From Torymus aiolomorphi (lineage: Eukaryota > Arthropoda > Insecta > Hymenoptera > Torymidae): 64,000 nt of DNA. The stretch spans positions 26,785,862 to 26,849,861 of the forward strand of contig CM070874.1 of NCBI GenBank assembly GCA_036365515.1. The letters run 5' to 3'. The translations under genes were made by a program, and so were the position numbers. Position 1 is the first letter of the stretch; every line of letters starts with the position of its first letter. Shown piece by piece: positions 35,734 to 46,390 of the stretch. The notes below the pieces were generated by a model. That model had not been told where the DNA came from. It saw nothing but the letters and a program-made list of their open reading frames with translations, and did not search any database.

Positions 35734-37053
35734 AATATGTTGATAATCGAAAGAATCTTCTTTACATTCCTGATAATTTTTTCGCAGAATATCGTATCCT
35801 TTGTTTGTTAAACAACAATAACCCTGAGCACCTTTTTATTGATAATTACAATATCATTTTGATAATGATTGTGCAATTTATTCCATATTGTCTCATTATT
35901 TGGGATAAACATTTTTTTTTCACGTAAAACTTCACGAAAATCCTGTAGATTAAATTGATTTTCTTCATGGTCATCAATAAAATTAAATATTTCTTCCAGT
36001 GAACATTGAATTTTTTTCTTGAAAGCTGCTTCCCTTTCAGAATTATGAGCATCCTTTTCCTTTAATTTTGATGAACAATTTTTTCGGTGATATTTAGCAT
36101 TAAGGTAGTTCTCTAATGCGTTATAGTTTGTGCGCTCAGCGAGAGCACAAACTATACCATACGCAAGCCATACGCGTCGTTCTGTCTCTCTCGCTCTCAT
36201 GCATGTCGTCTGCTATTTATGTTTATAATCATTCATATCTTTTTAAAAAGGTCGGCTTGACACATATTTGATAAACTTAAAAGAAAGATCTGAATTTCAT
36301 CTTTCTTAAGCTATGTTTTTCTTTTTGAAAACCCACTTTTTTTATCAAGTAATACTATTATTTCCTGTTATGCATTATATGGCGTCATTTACTCTCAATG
36401 TAAAAGTAACCATTTTCAATAATTTTTTTCTTGAAAAATAGTTCGGCAACCTATATTTTAAAAAATAAAGAAAATTTATTTAGATTTTAAAGAACGCACT
36501 AGAATTTTGTTACTTTCGAAACCCACTTTTTGATGTATTAGAGAACTACCTTAAGAACAGTTACATCGTCCTCACATAAAAGTTTATTTATAATTTCTTC
36601 ACTAACCAATGGATTGAAACTTTCATTATTTGAATGATAATTTATAACTAGTTGTTTACTTTTATCATTACTCAAAACAGAAAAAGGTTGAGTAGGATGA
36701 ATTTTTTCGTGCAAATGATACAATTCATTCCAAAATCGAATTCATTATATCTTACTTCACTTTCATCTGAGTTACTTTGACAATATGACGGATACGTGAT
36801 TTCTTTTTTTTTCCTTCGGGTGTATCTATTTTTATTTTTATGTAACATACACGACATTTTTCATGCACTTTAATAGATATTTTTCCTGTAAGATAATTAT
36901 GCAATCCGTCTTTCCGAATTTCAGAAGAAATCTTGCATATATTAACAATTCCTTTTTTTTAACATCACTGATTACGTTATCTACTGATTGACTCTCCCAA
37001 TTTTCAACATATTTGCAAAACACATAATAGTCCTCGTTTTCTGTTTCAGTCAT
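35734..37053 (-). pseudogene. Decayed fragment of an unrecognised Cys/His-rich multi-copy-type gene
   Basis: Minus strand, from ATG at 37053. The first segment (MTETENEDYYVFCKYVENW...) runs to about 36,890. The frame then changes twice through a VHEKCR / NRYTRRKKKE / DFGMNCIIC region (about 36,870-36,710) and returns to the first frame at 36723-36538. A MITE (36100-36554) interrupts it at VTVL. Beyond the MITE the same frame resumes with AKYHRKNC and continues to a stop near 35,808. Further homology-like sequence is cut off by the satellite block at 35,733. HEKCR, NCIIC and AKYHRKNC are reminiscent of a multi-copy family of uncharacterised, possibly transposon-linked proteins in invertebrates; that is recollection, not a search. 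No function can be assigned. Confidence 0.55.
36100..36554. mobile_element. TTAA-flanked MITE with 14-bp perfect terminal inverted repeats
   Basis: GGTAGTTCTCTAAT at 36104-36117 and its exact complement at 36537-36550 are flanked by TTAA on both sides (36100-36103, 36551-36554). Removing the insert with one TTAA rejoins the minus-strand frame of the remnant gene exactly. The TTAA duplication suggests piggyBac- or Kolobok-type mobilisation. The interior has no coding capacity. It contains a short hairpin (TTTGTGCGCTC...GAGCACAAA). Confidence 0.85.
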
Positions 37054-38187
37054 TCTAAAAGATTATAATTAAAATTTACAAAAGAACAAGAGATTTACAT
37101 GAAGTACATATAATTTATACTTACATTTATAAAAAATTTATTTCATAATAATTGAAAATAATAATGTTCACTATAATAACGTTTTAATTATCTTGCAAGA
37201 AATAAATCTAATAACTATAAAATAAACAAATTACCTTATAACATGGTGCTGCTGAATAGACTAGTCCTGACAAACATAAATGTATTTAGTGCAGCTACTG
37301 ATAAGAGTTCTTTGAATCCCCTGTTGCGAATTGTTTAAACAATAACTTTTATTACGTGTTTACTCGAATAACAATACAATAAGAGACCAGTAATTATGAA
37401 GCGACTGAAAAATACGTTACAAAATTGAATAATAGCGCTGTATGATTATTTACTAAATTAAATAAACAAAACACTCACTTGAATATTTGTAAACTTTTAC
37501 ATTCATGATAATGTCAATTCAATGTCACAATAATAAAATCAATTACAAACTCTGTTAGTATTAAAAATCACTGTAAGATCACTGACAGTACTATGTAACG
37601 GAAAGATTATCAGAATGTATTATTTAGCGACGGTAAACTGAACACAAAAATAAGCCTACACTAGTAAATATTTGTACAGACTTTTGTCATGCACCGAATG
37701 TTTGTATACAATTATTTCATGTATAGTACAAGGTTATGTTTATGTACAGTTTATACAGCATCTGTTTTTCTTGCAAGTTATGAATTGAACAAAAAAATTA
37801 TACACAATTTTTCAACACTAATGCACTTAGAGTTTACTGAAATTAATATTGACTACCGCTGTTACTGAATTTTTTAATAAAAACCTTCAATATATGCGAA
37901 CAAAATCAAAACAAAATACACGTGCGCAATATTGCTACTGTGTAAGCTGTGAAATAAGTCGTACAACAGCTAATTCGAAGTCCGTTATACATCGTACCAA
38001 TTCTACCAACTCTACCAACTACATCAAAGCGCCAAATTAAAAAAAAAAAAAAAAAAATTTCTTCAGTAGACAAACTTTGTAGTCCTGCTGACCAGAACCT
38101 AAATTTTTTTTTATAATATTTAAATACATTTTTTAGAATAATATATTTAATATTGGTGAAAGCAGCTAATAGTAGTAGTCTAATAAT
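37054..38187. other. AT-rich non-coding DNA
   Basis: No supportable gene. A frame at 37849-38040 has no domain. A 19-nt A run at about 38,039-38,057 could be the tail of an old retroinsertion, but I see no matching body. Confidence 0.5.
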
Positions 38188-38266
38188 CTTGTTAATTGTA
38201 GCTAGTGGCCAAAATTACTACCAAAGTTTATCGTGAGAAGGCGGCAAATAGCAACAATAGTTTTTT

Positions 38267-38309
38267 TACGACGTTTCGGACATCCTTTATTGATTATGTC
38301 CCTCTTCAG
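38267..38309 (-). ncRNA. Hammerhead-like core, left arm of palindrome
   Basis: Mirror image of the right-arm motif at 38440-38482, with the same stem and GAAAC-GTC-GTA order on the minus strand. Confidence 0.5.
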
Positions 38310-38439
38310 GCAGAAAGTCTGTATTTTTTCCTGAGTATTACGGAGAACTATCCGTTCGTCAATGTGTCCGTCAATCCGTTCGGACATTGACAAACGGATA
38401 GTTCTCCGTAATACTCAGGAAAAAATACAGACTTTCTGC

Positions 38440-38482
38440 CTGAAGAGGGACATAATCAATAAAGGATGTCCGAAACGTCGTA
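38440..38482 (+). ncRNA. Hammerhead-like core, right arm of palindrome
   Basis: CTGAAGA at 38440-38446, helix II GGACAT/ATGTCC (38448-38453 with 38466-38471) around a 12-nt loop, GAAAC at 38472-38476, a GTC loop, then GTA at 38480-38482. GTA satisfies the NUH cleavage rule, with a minimal helix III closed by one C-G pair. Helix I is weak: the flanks GCAGAAAGT and AAAAAAAC pair poorly. Activity as a monomer is therefore doubtful. Confidence 0.5.
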
Positions 38483-38610
38483 AAAAAACTATTGTTGCTA
38501 TTTGCCACCTTCTCACGACAAACTTTGGTAGTAATTTTGGCCACTAGCTACAATTAACAAGAATATATTTAATATCATGTAAAAATAATGTTTTACTCAA
38601 GATAATTCCA

Positions 38611-38849
38611 GGAGACAAAGTTGATACTGTCCACTCTGAACGCCAAGTACCCCGGAGTCCGTCGCCGTTGCCATATTCGTATTCAGTGATCCCGAAAACC
38701 CCCGAGTAAACAGTTTCGACTAATTATATTTCAAATTTCCGTAAAACTCTAGGAGACGACGTTCATACTGTCCACCCTGGGCACCAGGTACCTCGGAGAC
38801 CGCTGCCGTCATGGTATTCGTGTTCAGCGACCCCGAAAACCTCCGAGTA
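38611..38849 (+). repeat. Tandem pair of ~100-bp G+C-rich units, 140 bp apart
   Basis: The units at 38611-38708 and 38751-38849 both start AGGAGAC and end (C/T)CCGAGTAA. They share ATACTGTCCAC and TCCGTCGCCG-like words. No frame is conserved. Confidence 0.8.
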
Positions 38850-39124
38850 ACAAAAGTAAACTCATTTCCAGCAATAATTTCCGTGTTGACAATTTTTTAT
38901 TTATTGCCTCTTCGAAATGCATTTGTAAAATGCATTTTTTTAATGCACAAATGCAATTTCAAGAAATTAATTAATCACTTGGGGTCACAAAGTTTCTGGA
39001 CGCACTCACGAATCGAATGCAAAAAACCGCATTACCATCCGTCTTACTGCCCAAAAAATCGATAGTGAGGCCGTTTTTAGTGCTTCATTTCCTCGACTAC
39101 TACCTTATATGCAAAGATCTTGTA

Positions 39125-40880
39125 ACTCCCGTCCACTTGGATTTAAAAATTATTTAAATAATCGTGTGGCACACCTCCGTAATTTTTGTACATGCTTGAA
39201 CCTTACATCCCCCGCCTCTTTGAATTTAAAAATTATTTAAATAATTGTGTTGCACGTCTACTTGACTCCCTTATATATGAGTGTACCTTGCATCTCTCGC
39301 CTGCTTGGGTCTAAAAATTATATAAATAATCATACAGCACGTCTACGTAACTCCCTTATATACGTGGACCTCCAATCCCTCGGCTACTTGGGTTCAATAT
39401 TATTTAAATAATAGTATTGCACGGCTACGTAACTCCCTTATATACGTGGACCTCTCATCCCCCGGCAACTTTGGTTTAAAAATTATTTAAATAATCGTGC
39501 CGCACGTCCACGTAACTTCCTTATATACGTGGACCTCCCATCCCCCGGCCACTTGGGTTTAAAAATTATTTAAATAATAGCGTTGTACGTCTACGTATCT
39601 ACCTTATATGCGAAGACCTTGTATCCCCCGGCCACTTGGGTTTAAAAATTATTTAAATAATCCTGTGGCACACCTCCGTAATTTTCATACATGCGTGGAC
39701 CTTACATCCCCGCCTATTTGGATTTAAAAATTATTTAAATAATTGTGTTGCATGTCTACTTGACTCCCTTACATATGAGTGGACCTTACATCCCTTGCCT
39801 GCTTGGATCTAAAAATTATATAAATAATTATACAGCACGTCTACATAACTCCCTTATGTACGTGGTCCTCCCATCCCCTGGCTACTTGAGTTCAAAATTA
39901 TTTAAATAATAGTGTTGAACGTCTACGTAACTCCCTTATATACGTGGACCTCCCATCCCCCAGCTACTTGGGTTCAAAGTTATTTAAATAATAGTGTTGA
40001 AGGTCTACGTCACTCCCTCATATACGTGGACCTCTCATCCCCCGGCTACTTGGGTTTAAAAATTATTTAAATAATCGTGCCGCACGTCTAGGTATCTCCG
40101 TTATATGCGTGGTCCGCCCATCCCCGGGCTACTTGGGTTTAAAAATTATTTAAATAATCGTGTCGCACGTCTACGTAACCGCCTTATATACGTGAACCTC
40201 CCATCCCGCGCCTACTTAGGTTTAAAAATTATTTAAATAATAGTGTTGCACGTCTACGTATCTCCCTTATATTCGTGGACCTTGTATCCCCCGCCTACTA
40301 GGATTTAATAGTACATTTCGACACGGGTGGGGAAGTCGATTATTTAGCTGTATAGTCACACCACCTAAATAATCGACTTACGCACTAGTTTCGAACGGTA
40401 TTTTATACCACGAGCGCCGAAAAATCATATCAAAGTTGTGATTTTGAGGTTAGAGTGGTATAAAAGCTATTTAAATAATTGTGTTGCACAACTACTTGCC
40501 CCCCTGATATATACGTGGACCTTGCACCCCTCGCCTGCGTGGGTTTAAAAATTATATAAATAATCATGCCGCACATCTACATAACTCGCTTATATGCATG
40601 GGCCTCGCATCCCTCGCTCACTTGGGTTTAAAAATGATTTAAATAATCGTGCCGCACGTCTGCGTAACTCCCTTATATACTTTGACCTCCCATCTCCCGG
40701 CTGCACGGGTTAAAAATTATTTAAATAATAGTATTGTATGTCTACGTAACTCCTCTATATACATGGATCTCCCATTCTCCGGGTACTTGGGTTCAATAAT
40801 TATTTAAATAATAGTGTTACACGTCTACGTATCTGCCTTATATGCGTGAACCTACCATCCTTCGGCTAGTTGAGTTTAAA
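39125..40880 (+). repeat. Satellite of ~84-bp units with a TTATTTAAATAA core
   Basis: About 19-20 units. Markers: AAATTATTTAAATAAT (palindromic), then GCACGTCTACGTAACTCCCT, TATATACGTGGACC, then CATCCCCCGGCTACTTGGG. Spacing is 83-85 bp (for example 39151, 39234, 39318, 39401). A MITE interrupts it at about 40310-40462. The right end decays into ordinary AT-rich DNA at about 40,880. Confidence 0.88.
40310..40462 (+). mobile_element. Hairpin MITE copy 1, internally deleted, inside the satellite
   Basis: Starts AGTACATTTCGACACGGGTG and ends GATTTTGAGGTTAGAGTGGT, matching 41245-41445. The internal stem is CGATTATTTAG/CTAAATAATCG. It lies between two satellite stretches, so it arrived after the array formed. 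Confidence 0.7.
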
Positions 40881-41244
40881 TTAGTATATTGCATACCTAG
40901 GGCGCAAAGTGGGCCTTTTCAGCAGCCTTTTTCTTATCATGCAGAAGTAATAAATAAGAAGAAACCGCTGCTAACTGCTTTAGCAGAATGCTTTCTCAAA
41001 GAGAATTGATAAATTACATCAAATAATTTTTTAAAATGTATATTTCAATTTAAAACTATATTCTTTCTGCATATCTGATTTTCCATAAATACATTCTTCA
41101 AAATGATCTAGAAAATTATATTTAAAATAGTTATGTAATAATTATTAAATTGCAAATTAAAAAGTTTAAGGTATTATCAGGCATGCTATTTATTGAATTT
41201 GTAAATTAATTGCATTCAAAAACTAGATAAATGATGATTAAAAT
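40881..41244. other. AT-rich non-coding DNA
   Basis: I see nothing recognisable here between the satellite and the second MITE copy. Confidence 0.5.
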
Positions 41245-41445
41245 AGTACATTACGATACGGGTGTGGAAGGTGATTATTTACCGCAGGAGACAATTTTCG
41301 CACGAGCGAAGCGAGTGCGAAAAGTCGAATGCGGTAAAAATCACCTTACGCACCAGTGTCGTACCGTATTTTACACCACGAGAGCCGAATAATCATATTA
41401 AAGTTATGATTTTGAGGTTAGAGTGGTGTAAAATTTATTTTATAT
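41245..41445 (+). mobile_element. Hairpin MITE copy 2
   Basis: Nested palindromes: GGTGATTATTTACCGCA against TGCGGTAAAAATCACC on the outside, and TTTTCGCAC/GTGCGAAAA around GAGCGAAGCGA in the centre. The tail GTTATGATTTTGAGGTTAGA is shared with copy 1. The short frame at 41262-41447 is a by-product. Confidence 0.72.
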
Positions 41446-41532
41446 AGTATAAATTTTCGTAAAATGAAAAAAATTTATATATATATATAAAAATAAATTT
41501 TTTAAATATATATATATATATGTATAATAATT

Positions 41533-41584
41533 AAAATTAGAAAATTTTTATGTTTGATACTTTTCAAATCATAACTATAAATCA
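41533..41584 (-). mobile_element. Fragment of foldback family C at the retroelement insertion site
   Basis: About 50 bp matching the reverse complement of 15265-15310 (TTTGATACTTTTCAAATCAT and neighbours). It stops exactly where the 5' LTR begins, so the large retroelement inserted within a copy of this repeat. Confidence 0.65.
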
Positions 41585-44500
41585 TGTGACGGAACCGTCT
41601 ACGATCATGCATAAAAAAAAAAAAAAAAAAAAAATATATTTTTTTTTTACTTTCTACTATTTAGGATATAGTTAAAAATATTTCCTATTTGATGAATCAC
41701 GATCATAACCCTGAACCACTACTACCCTACCGACACTACTGTATCAAGGGTTGTGAGTGTGAGCTGCGCCACTCGAAGCTTCCCCAAGCTGCCATAAAAC
41801 GTCGACGCGGCGTATGCCTTAATTTTGAATTTTAAATTCTTATAATTTCCTTTCCCTTTATATTTCGGCTTTATATTAAACGGACTGTAAACTTTCTTTT
41901 CTTCTTGATGAAGAACAAACATTAATCTCAATAAACTAAAATATTGTAATCAACTATACCCACGACTACGAGTGCAGTAAACTATATTAGAAAATCTGTT
42001 ACCAAATATTATTACCTTTACTTATACAAAATAAGTAATCCACTCTAGGAGAAATATTCACCAGACATTAATTATTAACATAACGAAATTATGTACTAAT
42101 CTGAATAAGAAAATGATATTCATAAGCCATAAAAATTATAATAGTAAAACCTTTAGGAGAAGTACAATATTACTGATTGTTATTAACAATATTATTTTTT
42201 TTTGCATTAACGCACTAGTTATAAAGTATGGTTAAGTTCCTACAAATATGTTCTAAATAATAGCTTAAGTACAAATCGCTAATTGAAATTTTACCTTTAT
42301 ATGTTTGACTGAGTATTTTTGTATTTTTATATATAAATTAAGTTTCTTCTGACAATATGTACCGAAACCAATAATTAGCAACCGTTCAGGCGTGGGATGA
42401 AAAGTATAACATTGTAAAATAGATTTAAGGTTGTAATAATTACTTTAAGACACATTCATGAAAGAATATTTTCCCTAATCAAATAATAAAACTTATTCAA
42501 CTTTTATTTTTTCTTCCGTTATGAATAAATAAAATGTTTCTATTACATAAACATTTTGGATTTTAAACAATTACATGTGAGATGGAAATATTCCTTCAAA
42601 ATGTGAAAGTAGCTTTAAGGGACGCTTGCTTCGAGCGGATACACTACCTTGATTGTTGTAAAATACATGGCCCATACTAAATATAGATACGACGCTTTCC
42701 CACGCGGGGACGCGCTTTTCCGAGTTTTGAATACACGACTTATACTATATACTGAAAAGACTATTTTACATTATTAGGCAATATCTCTCTGTTACAGATA
42801 AAATTGTTTTAACAATTACAAATAAATAACCACCTGTACTTTTGCAACTACAACTTTTAAGCATGAAATGGATTATAACCAACTAATAATGAATAATAAT
42901 TATAATAACCACTATATCATGTAAAGTAACAAGCTTATTAACCACTAGCTTAATTTTTACCGACTGTGTTTATTTTTATATATAACTTTATCGAATACAA
43001 TCTCATTATAATTTAGATTTTTAAGTATTAGTAACTTTTATATCGTAAATAACAGTTTGTTTATCCTTATGTTACCATATAAACACTCATACCAAAAATA
43101 AAAAACGATAACTATAATTTTTAATTAACAACATGTATATACAGAATTAATTATTAATAAATAACAATTAATTACTGTAATAGCTATTATATTATATAAA
43201 TCAACAAGTTTTGATAACAAAATATTTAGGTTTAAGTTTATTTTAGATAATTGACTGTTATTATAAATTATCATATATGATTACATTGTAAATTAGATTA
43301 TTAAGTTAGTAAAGTTTTGTATTGCGAATAACTATCATTAAAATAGTCGTAGCGTTTTCGTTCAAATTTGTAATGTCTTGCTACATAATTATTTAGTAAG
43401 ATGAATAATTCAATTCTTGGTAGAATATCTAGATTGTTTATTATAGAAAAAGGCCGAGACAAAGAGGGTGTTTTACCGTTACGAACAGCCCCACACACAT
43501 GGCTTATCTAAAAATAGATATCGTCAGCCTTATTGCGCGGAGACGCATTTTCCAGCATTTTTGGGACTCAATGTACCATAGCTTAAGAATATTATTTCCA
43601 ATTTTAAAACTTATAAAGCTTATATTTATTTAACTATTTTACATTTTTGATTTCTAACAACGCAATTTAACTGCAATAAATTTTCTCTACATTTTCATAT
43701 AATATTAATCCCTAATCTCAATTTTTAAAACTAATTGTTTATCTATAACTTTATTGGTTTATTAATATTTTTCTTGTGAAATCTTAGTAGCTTTACTCTG
43801 ATAACAATTTCATTTTCCATAAAATACAAATATTCACATCCAAGCCTTATAGAGATGATTATTTAATTAAACAAAAAAAAAATATAAAAACAATAAATTT
43901 TATGATTGGAAATAATCTGAAACCATATTTGTTATAACCATGAAATGGAATTTTTATGTTTTTGCGCTAACTTTAAATAAAACATCGTAGTTAAATAAAT
44001 AATAGCGATATCTATCACAATTTTGTAAACACTTTTATAACTTTAAGCTCAACTGTCTAGTATTATCATTTTTAATGAAATTTCGTGTTTGTGTAAAATA
44101 TATTAATTATTTTTCTGCAAAAAAAACTACATATTATATTTTACGATTTTTGTATTCATTGTAACTCTACTTCTAATCAACTTATAACCACCGTTCAAAT
44201 TTGTAATACCTTGTCACGGAAATATCTACTGAATTAAAATTATAGCTAATTTGTAAAATTGCGATTTGTAATGATTCTACACAATCTGTAGAAAACTGTC
44301 AAAAATAGAGTGACAAAATTGAAGAGTGAGGGAGATAGGAATATCTTCTGTCTCTCTCATCTCTCTTTCTCTGTCACTCATATAGCGTTCTCTCTCGCTC
44401 TTTAAAGAAGATACGAGCCGCCGGAAAATACCCTAGAGAAGGGATAAGGGACCGCTCTCTACCGCTCTCTGTGTTAAAACATAGGATCTTCCCCACTATC

Positions 44501-44704
44501 ACAGAAATCGACGTTTGGAAGGGATGACGCCCCCACACCATTGGATACCGTCTTCTCACACCACTAGCCTCAATTAACATTACAGGATATATGACTATCA
44601 ACCGCCATCACACTTGGCAACCAACGATTCGTTAACGCAAGATGACGCAACTACCCGATTCGACACCGCAGTTTTCCGGCTAAAAAAGGAGGAGGAGCAA
44701 CACA

Positions 44705-44738
44705 TTTAAATACGCCGAGCACGCACTGTTCGTCAGTC
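44705..44738 (+). promoter_or_regulatory. LTR core promoter: TATA-like box plus initiator
   Basis: TTTAAATA at 44705-44712 and TCAGTC, a match to the arthropod initiator, at 44733-44738. The first T of the box lies 30 bp before the initiator A (44735), the canonical spacing. Predicted transcription start is 44735. A GAGA/CTCT-rich stretch lies upstream at 44,320-44,402. No experimental support. Confidence 0.6.
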
Positions 44739-44833
44739 AGATCAACATAAGCCTCACAAGCTTTGCTGACTGTACAGCAGATCGACACAAGCCTCACAAG
44801 CTTAAAGACTCTGTACACAAATTCAAACTCTCA

Positions 44834-44839
44834 AATAAA
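44834..44839 (+). terminator. Candidate polyadenylation signal in the LTR
   Basis: The first AATAAA after the predicted start, 100 bp downstream. If used, R would be roughly 44735-44860 and the hairpin array would lie in U5, inside the 5' leader of the genomic RNA. Several later AATAAA words in the array are alternatives. Confidence 0.3.
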
Positions 44840-44957
44840 ATATTCAAATTTTTTTTCCAAAATCAAATTTTCGAAATTCATTTTTTCCAAAACTTATAAA
44901 AAATTTTAACATACTAATTCCAAAATTATCAAATTAATTATATTCGAAACTACTTTT

Positions 44958-46390
44958 CTAAACCATAGTTGTTACGACCTTACGGGTAAGCATACTCCTA
45001 TTGGTTTAGAAAAGAATTAAGTAAACATAACGGCAGTTGTACGACCTTACGGGTAAGCCTCACTGGTTGTGTTTACAAAGAATATTATTAATTATAATAA
45101 ATTTCATATTACAAGATTCAAAGGAACTTATATTGAAAGAAAAAAATATAAAGAACACAAAAATAAGAAGGTAAATAAAATCTTCAATTAACTGTATTCA
45201 GTATTTCTTCTCTAAACCATAGTTGTTACGACCTTACGGGTAAGCATACTCCTATTGGTTTAGAAAAGGATTAAGCAAACATAACGGCAGTTGTACGACC
45301 TTACGGGTAAGCCTCACTGGTTGTGTTTGCAAAGAATATAATTAAATTATATTAAATTTTCTCATTACAATAAAGAAAATAATAAAATCTTCAATTAGAG
45401 ATATCCTAAATTACTTCTCTAAACCATAGTTGTTACGACCTTACGGGTAAGCATACTCCTATTGGTTTAGAAAAGAATTAAGTAAACATAACGGCAGTTG
45501 TACGACCTTACGGGTAAGCCTCACTGGTTGTGTTTACAAGGAATATTTCAATTTATAAGATTTTTCCAGTTTACAATAAGAAAGTAATAAAATCTTCAAT
45601 TAGATATATCCTAAATTACTTCTCTAAACCATAGTTGTTACGACCTTACGCATAAGCATACTCCTCCTATTGGTTTAGAAAAGGATTAAGCAAACATAAC
45701 GGCAGTTGTACGACCTTACGGGTAAGCCTCACTGGTTGTGTTTGCAAAGAATATAATTAAATTATATTAAATTTTCTCATTACAATAAAGAAAATAATAA
45801 AATCTTCAATTAGATATATCCTAAATTACTTCTCTAAACCATAGTTGTTACGACCTTACGGGTAAGCATACTCCTATTGGTTTAGAAAAGAATTAAGTAA
45901 ACATAACGGCAGTTGTACGACCTTACGGGTAAGCCTCACTGGTTGTGTTTACAAGGAATATTTTAATTTATAAGATTTTTTTTTTTCCCTCAGTTTACAA
46001 TAAGAAAGTAATAAAATCTTCAATTAGAGATATCCTAAATTACTTCTCTAAACCATAGTTGTTACGACCTTACGGGTAAGCATACTCCTATTGGTTTAGA
46101 AAAGAATTAAGTAAACATAACGGCAGTTGTACGACCTTACGGGTAAGCCTCACTGGTTGTGTTTACAAGGAATATTTCAATTTATAAGATTTTTCCAGTT
46201 TACAATAAGAAAGTAATAAAATTTTCAATTAGATATATCCTAAATTACTTCTCTAAACCATAGTTGTTACGACCTTACGGGTAAGCATACTCCTATTGGT
46301 TTAGAAAAGAATTAAGTAAACATAACGGCAGTTGTACGACCTTACGGGTAAGCCTCACTGGTTGTGTTTACAAGGAATATTTTAATTTAT
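44958..46390 (+). repeat. Seven-unit array of paired hairpins in the 5' LTR
   Basis: Units start at 44958, 45212, 45419, 45624, 45834, 46048 and 46253 (205-254 bp apart). Each has hairpin 1, CTAAACCATAG...CTATTGGTTTAG, and hairpin 2, TAAACATAAC...GTTGTGTTTA. Both carry the same apical word ACGACCTTACGGGTAAGC, which itself can fold as CTTA-CGGG-TAAG. The AT-rich linkers between units vary much more. The fourth unit carries two small changes not present in the 3' LTR. Confidence 0.9.

Larger units (their letters stand above)
38188..38562. mobile_element. 375-bp palindromic repeat with a hammerhead-like core in each arm
   Basis: Arms 38188-38373 and about 38384-38562 are near-perfect reverse complements: two mismatches in the outer part and a 2-bp indel near the centre. 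The outer ends read CTTGTTAATTGTAGCTAG and its complement. AATATATTTAATAT occurs on both sides (about 38,140 and 38,565), but 35-45 bp of other sequence separates the left one from the arm. Each arm holds CTGAAGA, a 6-bp stem and GAAAC, pointing outward. It is probably a head-to-head pair of a Penelope-related or retrozyme-like unit. Confidence 0.75.

Noticed and set aside
38039..38057. A run as the tail of a processed retrocopy
   Set aside because: No recognisable coding body upstream and no target duplication seen.
44374..44601. Minus-strand LTR frames (also 41722-41931, 43301-43498 and their 3' LTR copies)
   Set aside because: Short, no domain, and repeated only because the LTR is repeated.
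44958..46390. Regular repeats with spacers resembling a CRISPR array
   Set aside because: Units are ~207 bp, the linkers are AT-rich and related to each other, and the host is eukaryotic. They are structured LTR repeats.
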